This document shows, one piece after another, positions 33,154-36,614 of a stretch of 36,614 nt of DNA. The first letter of the stretch is position 1. Every line of letters starts with the position of its first letter. Made by a program: the position numbers and the translations under genes. Under the pieces are notes generated by a model, which was not told the DNA's origin, searched no databases, and saw only the letters and a program-made list of their open reading frames with translations. Origin of the DNA: an uncultured Pelagibacteraceae bacterium (lineage in GTDB: Bacteria; Pseudomonadota; Alphaproteobacteria; Pelagibacterales; Pelagibacteraceae); the NCBI GenBank assembly GCA_902583295.1, contig CACHUY010000011.1:1-36614 (forward strand), read 5' to 3'.

Positions 33154-33918
33154 ATGGATTTAAGAAAGATTGTTAAGGATTTGATTGAATGTTTTTTAAC
33201 GGCTGGAGATTTAGCAATCGAATTAAGAGAAAAAGGTTTAATAAAAAAAATCAAATCAGACAATACGCCTGTTAGCAATGGTGATTTAGAAGTAAACAAT
33301 CTTATTTCAAAAGTAATTTGTAAAGTAACTCCTGAAATTCCAATTATTTCTGAGGAAAGTTTAGAGAATAAAGACAAATCAAATTTGAAAAATTTTTGGC
33401 TTATAGATCCAATTGATGGAACGTATGATTACATAAATAATTTAGAAGAATTCACAATTAATGCTGGATTGATAATAGACAACAAACCAGTGGCAGGTTT
33501 AATTAATGCTCCTGCTAAGAAGAGAATGTTTTATTCTTATGGAGAAGATAATGCTTATGAACTTTGTAATGGAAAGACATCAAATCTTAGTAACTCAATA
33601 ACAAAAAAAAATGGACCAATTAAGTTTATATCTTACTCAAATAAAATTAAACCTGAGATACAAAAAATATATGATGAATTAGGAGTAAAGGAAAATATTA
33701 GAATGAAAAGTTCTCTTAAATTTTGTGTGGTTGCAACAGGGGAATATGATGGTTATGTGGCGGAACCAAGAGCCTATGAATGGGATATAGCAGCTGGACA
33801 TGCAATTTTAAATCATGCAGGCGGGCAGGTTACTGATTTTAACGGAAATGAAATTTTATATGGTAAACCTGATTTAAAAAATACAAGTCTTATATTAAAA
33901 AGCAAAACTATAATATAA
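33154..33918 (+). CDS. cysQ: 3'(2'),5'-bisphosphate nucleotidase, CysQ-type
   Basis: CysQ hydrolyses 3'-phosphoadenosine 5'-phosphate (PAP) to AMP. PAP comes from sulfate assimilation and also from acyl-carrier-protein activation. The 254-residue protein is of the inositol monophosphatase fold, with the metal ligands Glu68 (ISEES), Asp85 and Asp88 (IDPIDGT) and the C-terminal YEWDIAAGHAILNHAGG with its metal-binding Asp. EFTINAGLI after the DGT motif is closer to CysQ than to inositol or fructose phosphatases. Magnesium-dependent and cytoplasmic by family. It lies 4 bp after the DUF3553 gene and shares a TAATG overlap with a 47-aa membrane peptide. Confidence 0.88.
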   Translation: MDLRKIVKDLIECFLTAGDLAIELREKGLIKKIKSDNTPVSNGDLEVNNLISKVICKVTPEIPIISEESLENKDKSNLKNFWLIDPIDGTYDYINNLEEFTINAGLIIDNKPVAGLINAPAKKRMFYSYGEDNAYELCNGKTSNLSNSITKKNGPIKFISYSNKIKPEIQKIYDELGVKENIRMKSSLKFCVVATGEYDGYVAEPRAYEWDIAAGHAILNHAGGQVTDFNGNEILYGKPDLKNTSLILKSKTII

Positions 33919-34061
33919 TGGATGAACAACTAAAAATTATATTAATAATAATAGTATCAGTTTCTATTTTCGGTTTATTAGTTTTTGTATTTGTGAAAAA
34001 TTATATTAAAAATAAAATTAACGGTCTTTTAGAAGACGAAGAAAAAAAAAAATTAAAGTAA
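33918..34061 (+). CDS. Small single-span membrane protein (47 aa)
   Basis: The ATG overlaps the cysQ stop (TAATG at 33916-33920) and the frame runs 47 codons to a TAA at 34059-34061. The peptide has a short N-terminus (MDEQLK), one hydrophobic helix of about 22 residues (IILIIIVSVSIFGLLVFVFV), and a charged tail (NYIKNKINGLLEDEEKKKLK). The tight coupling to cysQ makes it likely to be translated. The last 9 bp overlap the end of the convergent recX. An A-run of 11 bases near the 3' end could be slippage-prone. No family recognised. Confidence 0.6.
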   Translation: MDEQLKIILIIIVSVSIFGLLVFVFVKNYIKNKINGLLEDEEKKKLK

Positions 34062-34616
34062 ATTGATAATCTTTAAAAATTCATCTTTCTCTATATCCAT
34101 AACTTTTTTTGACGTTTCAAAATCAAAACCATTTCTTGCCAATAGTGAAATATCCTTTTTATAAAATAAAGTTCTATTATCTTCAGCTCTTGCTGGGCCT
34201 ATTCTTTTTTTTTTACAAATTTTTATTGCAGAAAAAAAATCTTGATCACTGTTATCCTCTTTAATTTTTTCTACAGTATCTTTAATAAACTCACTATCAA
34301 TTCCTTTACCCATTAGGTAATTACGAATTTTATTTAGTGAATGTCCTCTTTGAACCATACTTTTTGCTTTGCTTTCAGAATAGAATTGATCATTAATAAA
34401 TTTATTTTTTTCAAGGTCAGACAAAACAATATCAATTAATTTATTAACATCTTTTTTTCTTGAATCTGCTGCAGAAAGTTTCATATATTTTTTTAATAAA
34501 TATGTTTTAAGTTGTTGCTTAGAAGGAGCATATTTTTCAACATATGCAAATGCAAAACTTCTCATCTCATCTACTGTGACTTGAAGTGTTTTTTTTTTAT
34601 TTCTTATAGGAATCAT
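34053..34616 (-). CDS. recX: Regulatory protein RecX
   Basis: RecX binds RecA filaments and damps RecA activity in recombination and the SOS response. This 187-residue protein has the three-helix repeats of the family: SKQQLKTYLLKKYMKL in the first, INDQFYSESKAKSMVQRGHSLNKIRNYLMGKGID in the second (about 95-128), and a diverged third repeat towards the C-terminus. Length fits. recA is not in the window, so recX is not in the common recA-recX pair. The N-terminal region is encoded through a run of ten T at 34589-34598 (Lys codons). Another Met at residue 18 is a possible later start. Confidence 0.8.
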   Translation of the reverse strand: MIPIRNKKKTLQVTVDEMRSFAFAYVEKYAPSKQQLKTYLLKKYMKLSAADSRKKDVNKLIDIVLSDLEKNKFINDQFYSESKAKSMVQRGHSLNKIRNYLMGKGIDSEFIKDTVEKIKEDNSDQDFFSAIKICKKKRIGPARAEDNRTLFYKKDISLLARNGFDFETSKKVMDIEKDEFLKIINLL

Positions 34617-34628
34617 CGTGAGATTGAA

Positions 34629-34634
34629 TATAAT
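34629..34634 (+). promoter_or_regulatory. Consensus -10 box just before the ABA4-like gene
   Basis: A perfect TATAAT lies 7 bp before the ATG at 34642, in the 25-bp gap between recX and the ABA4-like gene. Transcription would start at about the start codon itself, giving a leaderless or nearly leaderless mRNA. No ribosome-binding site is visible, which agrees with that, but there is no good -35 and TATAAT is frequent in AT-rich DNA. Confidence 0.25.
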
Positions 34635-34641
34635 ATATTAA

Positions 34642-35115
34642 ATGATCGAACAAATTTTTACTTATTTTACAATTGAAACACTTTATATGTGGATTAATTT
34701 AGGAGTTCTGCCCTTCTGGCTTATATTAATTTTTTTTCCTCAATCTTACCTAAGTAGGTTTTTTGTGACTTCAATTTTTCCTTTTATATTGTTGAGTGGT
34801 ATTTATATTTTTATTCTTTATAAATCATTCTTAATTGGTTATGATTTTAGCGGGAATTTCAATCTATATTTAGGGCTGAATGAATTATCAAGATTGTTTG
34901 AAGACTCTTTATACTTGATGATCTTCTGGACTCATTTTATTTCTATCAATTTATTTGTTGGTGGATGGATAGTAAAAGACTCTCAAAAATTTTCTATTAA
35001 TAAAATTTTATTGGCAATTCCATTGATAATTACCTATTTGATCGGCCCTCTTGGTATTTTTGTTTATTGGATAATCAGAATTTTTTATGCAAAAAGAATA
35101 AATCTGTATGAGTAA
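34642..35115 (+). CDS. ABA4-like (DUF4281) membrane protein
   Basis: The 157-residue protein has four hydrophobic helices (about 15-32, 40-60, 92-110 and 124-146). Its pattern is that of the ABA4/DUF4281 family: NLGVLPFWLILIFFPQS, LYLGLNELSRLFED, FWTHFISINLFVGGWIVKDSQ and LIGPLGIFVYWIIR. The plant member ABA4 is needed for neoxanthin formation; bacterial members occur in alphaproteobacteria and are uncharacterised. A carotenoid or other lipid-related role in the membrane is a guess. The gene overlaps the next one by 8 bp and diverges from recX across 25 bp. Confidence 0.78.
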   Translation: MIEQIFTYFTIETLYMWINLGVLPFWLILIFFPQSYLSRFFVTSIFPFILLSGIYIFILYKSFLIGYDFSGNFNLYLGLNELSRLFEDSLYLMIFWTHFISINLFVGGWIVKDSQKFSINKILLAIPLIITYLIGPLGIFVYWIIRIFYAKRINLYE

Positions 35116-35686
35116 TCATATTGATTTTTACTTTGATATTATAAGCCCTTATGCCTTCATCGCTTATAAAAATATTACTAAAATTGAAAGCATTAAATTT
35201 AATTATAAACCTATTTTATTAGGTGGATTGCATAATTTAGTAGAGATAACCGCTCCAGCTTTCAATAAATTTAAATTAAAAAATATGAAAAATGACTGTG
35301 AATTAATTTCAAAAAAAAATAAAATAAATTTTAATTGGAATTCAAAATTTCCAGTCAATTCACTTAACATTATGAGGGGCTACTTATTTGTAAAAGAGAA
35401 TAAAAAAAAAGAATATTTGAAAACTTTTTTTAATGCTTATTGGCAAGATAATATAGATTTAACTATTTTAGAAAATATCACTAAATTATTAGATAAATTA
35501 AATATAGATCACAAACAATTTTTTGAAGGCATTAAGAAACAAGAAATTAAAGATGAATTAAAAAATATTACAAATGATGCCTTCAAAAAAGATATTTTTG
35601 GAGCACCGACATTTGTCGTGAATAATAAAATATTCTGGGGACAAGACAGATTAGAATATGCTATAGAAGAATTAAATAATAATTAA
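35108..35686 (+). CDS. DsbA-fold 2-hydroxychromene-2-carboxylate isomerase-like protein
   Basis: The family includes glutathione-dependent isomerases of aromatic breakdown (NahD) and kappa-class glutathione transferases. This 192-residue protein has IDFYFDIISPYAF at the start, with Ser13 where thiol oxidoreductases have CxxC. It also has PVNSLNIMRGYLF near 78-90 and GAPTFVVNNKIFWGQDRLEY near 160-179, with the cis-proline motif. Bacterial genomes carry many such proteins with no aromatic pathway nearby, as here, so glutathione-linked detoxification is the safest guess. It overlaps the ABA4-like gene by 8 bp, and its stop overlaps the convergent rhodanese by 4 bp. Confidence 0.85.
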   Translation: MSNHIDFYFDIISPYAFIAYKNITKIESIKFNYKPILLGGLHNLVEITAPAFNKFKLKNMKNDCELISKKNKINFNWNSKFPVNSLNIMRGYLFVKENKKKEYLKTFFNAYWQDNIDLTILENITKLLDKLNIDHKQFFEGIKKQEIKDELKNITNDAFKKDIFGAPTFVVNNKIFWGQDRLEYAIEELNNN

Positions 35687-36066
35687 ACTATTTTAAATTT
35701 ACTATTTCTTAAAGCTCCAAATCCACCATCTATGTGTGAAACTTTTTCAAAACCCATATCTTTTAATGTTTTTGCAGCAAGAGCTGACCGTAACCCTCCA
35801 GCACAAAACAATACCATTTCTTTTGATTGATCTAGTTTACCTTGTTGAAAGTAAGGACTATTTGGATCCAACCAAAATTCCATCATTCCCCTTGGTATAT
35901 GATGAGAGTTTTCTATACGACCTTCTTTTTCTAATTCACGAACGTCCCTAATGTCGATTAAATTACAACTATTTTCCTGAACCATTATAAATGCTTGATC
36001 AGTATCAATTGTTTTTATTTCTTTCAATGCCTCTGCAACTAAAGACTGCGCTGATTTTATTTTCAT
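35683..36066 (-). CDS. Single-domain rhodanese sulfurtransferase-like protein
   Basis: Rhodaneses move sulfane sulfur through a cysteine persulfide, for example from thiosulfate to cyanide or to a protein acceptor. This 127-residue protein has LIDIRDVRELEKEGRI near 36-51, HHIPRGMMEFW near 55-65, and an intact active loop CAGGLRS with Cys88, then VSHIDGGFGALR. No signal peptide is seen, so it is cytoplasmic. In contrast to the rhodanese domain of the FKBP fusion at 8758-9501, it should be catalytically able. It diverges from the peroxiredoxin gene across 45 bp. Confidence 0.9.
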   Translation of the reverse strand: MKIKSAQSLVAEALKEIKTIDTDQAFIMVQENSCNLIDIRDVRELEKEGRIENSHHIPRGMMEFWLDPNSPYFQQGKLDQSKEMVLFCAGGLRSALAAKTLKDMGFEKVSHIDGGFGALRNSKFKIV

Positions 36067-36111
36067 AATTTTATTTAAATTATCCTAAAATAAATATAAT
36101 TCTATTAAAAT

Positions 36112-36579
36112 ATGTTAAAATTAAACTCCAAAGCTCCAGCTTTCACTTCTCAATCAACATCTAAAAAAAATTATTCTTTAAAAGATTCTATTGGAAAATA
36201 CGTTATTTTGTATTTCTATCCTAAAGACGACACTCCGGGGTGCACTACAGAAACTAAAGATTTTAATAAACTTCTATCAAGATTTAAAAAATTAAATTGT
36301 GAAGTTTATGGTATTTCAAAGGATAATTTGGCTAGTCATGATAAATTTAAAAATAAATATAAGATAAAATTCGATTTACTAGCAGACGAAGAATTAAAAC
36401 TTCTCAAAAAATACAAAGTTTGGGGTAAAAAAAAATTCATGGGACGAGAATTTATGGGAACAGTTCGGTCTACTTACTTAATTGATAAAAAGGGGAAAGT
36501 GTTAAAAACTTGGACAAACGTCAAAGTTAATGACCATGCTAAAGAAGTCTTAAAAACCCTTGAAAGTATTACAAAATAA
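36112..36579 (+). CDS. bcp: Peroxiredoxin of the BCP/PrxQ type
   Basis: BCP reduces hydrogen and organic peroxides with electrons from thioredoxin. The 155-residue protein has the usual YPKDDTPGCTTETKDF block, with the peroxidatic Cys44 and Thr41, VYGISKDNLASHDKF, and GREFMGTVRSTYLIDKKG with the catalytic arginine. The residue five after Cys44 is not a cysteine, so the resolving cysteine of E. coli-type BCP is absent at that place. Cys63 is the only other candidate, and a one-cysteine mechanism is possible. It ends one base before a GC-rich hairpin. Confidence 0.95.
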   Translation: MLKLNSKAPAFTSQSTSKKNYSLKDSIGKYVILYFYPKDDTPGCTTETKDFNKLLSRFKKLNCEVYGISKDNLASHDKFKNKYKIKFDLLADEELKLLKKYKVWGKKKFMGREFMGTVRSTYLIDKKGKVLKTWTNVKVNDHAKEVLKTLESITK

Positions 36580-36580
36580 A

Positions 36581-36598
36581 AGGCCCCTTTCGGGGCCT
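36581..36598 (-). terminator. GC-rich intrinsic terminator, best read on the minus strand
   Basis: AGGCCCC at 36581-36587 pairs perfectly with GGGGCCT at 36592-36598. On the minus strand the loop is GAAA and the stem is followed by TTTATTTTGT, giving a classical intrinsic terminator for a minus-strand gene beyond the right edge. On the plus strand, right after bcp, the stem is followed by CAGATTAAC without a T run, so bcp termination there would be weaker. It stands out in such AT-rich DNA. Confidence 0.8.
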
Positions 36599-36614
36599 CA
36601 GATTAACTAACAAG

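Overview
The window looks like chromosomal DNA of a SAR11-type (Pelagibacterales) marine alphaproteobacterium. The reasons are a very A+T-rich sequence, intergenic gaps mostly of 0-130 bp, chains of genes joined by TAATG or ATGA overlaps, TRAP transport, and an xsc plus aprMBA gene set. This assignment is inferred; no rRNA or other phylogenetic marker lies in the window. No gap exceeds 300 bp. I found no tRNA, rRNA, insertion sequence, integrase, CRISPR array or phage gene.

Layout. 1-2213: an NCS1-type permease cut by the left edge (minus) diverges from an EamA/DMT exporter. 2214-8702 (minus): a TRAP transporter (dctM, dctQ, dctP, with a terminator-like hairpin between dctP and dctQ) followed by a 3-hydroxyisobutyrate dehydrogenase-family enzyme, an aldehyde dehydrogenase and an SDR. 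This looks like one uptake-and-oxidation unit of unknown substrate. 8758-11866 (minus): an exported FKBP fused to a rhodanese domain without its cysteine, a Baeyer-Villiger-type flavin monooxygenase and a PhyH dioxygenase. 11955-15701 (plus): GMC oxidoreductase, TerC-like membrane protein, SDR and exported M23 peptidase-like protein in a tightly overlapped operon. 15785-16954: an SGNH-like membrane-anchored protein.

17002-26279 is a sulfonate/sulfite block. xsc (sulfoacetaldehyde acetyltransferase, minus) diverges from suyA-suyB (sulfolactate sulfo-lyase, plus) across a 113-bp regulatory gap. Both enzymes release sulfite. suyAB is followed by a YeiH-family exporter, which converges on a TauE-type exporter. 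Upstream of tauE on the minus strand come a 44-aa single-span protein, a 116-aa protein of unknown function, and aprA, aprB and aprM, the sulfite-oxidising APS reductase with its membrane anchor. The neighbourhood therefore offers two ways to make sulfite, two ways to export it or sulfate, and one way to oxidise it.

26385-31653 (minus): metC, an MFS transporter, pabB-, pabA- and pabC-like genes and a HIT protein form a close-packed cluster. After a tiny polybasic ORF come mnmA (minus), then a DUF3553 protein, a CysQ-type phosphatase and a 47-aa membrane peptide (plus), recX (minus), an ABA4-like membrane protein and a DsbA-fold isomerase (plus), a rhodanese (minus) and a BCP peroxiredoxin (plus). 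The window ends in a GC-rich hairpin that reads best as a terminator for a minus-strand gene beyond the right edge.
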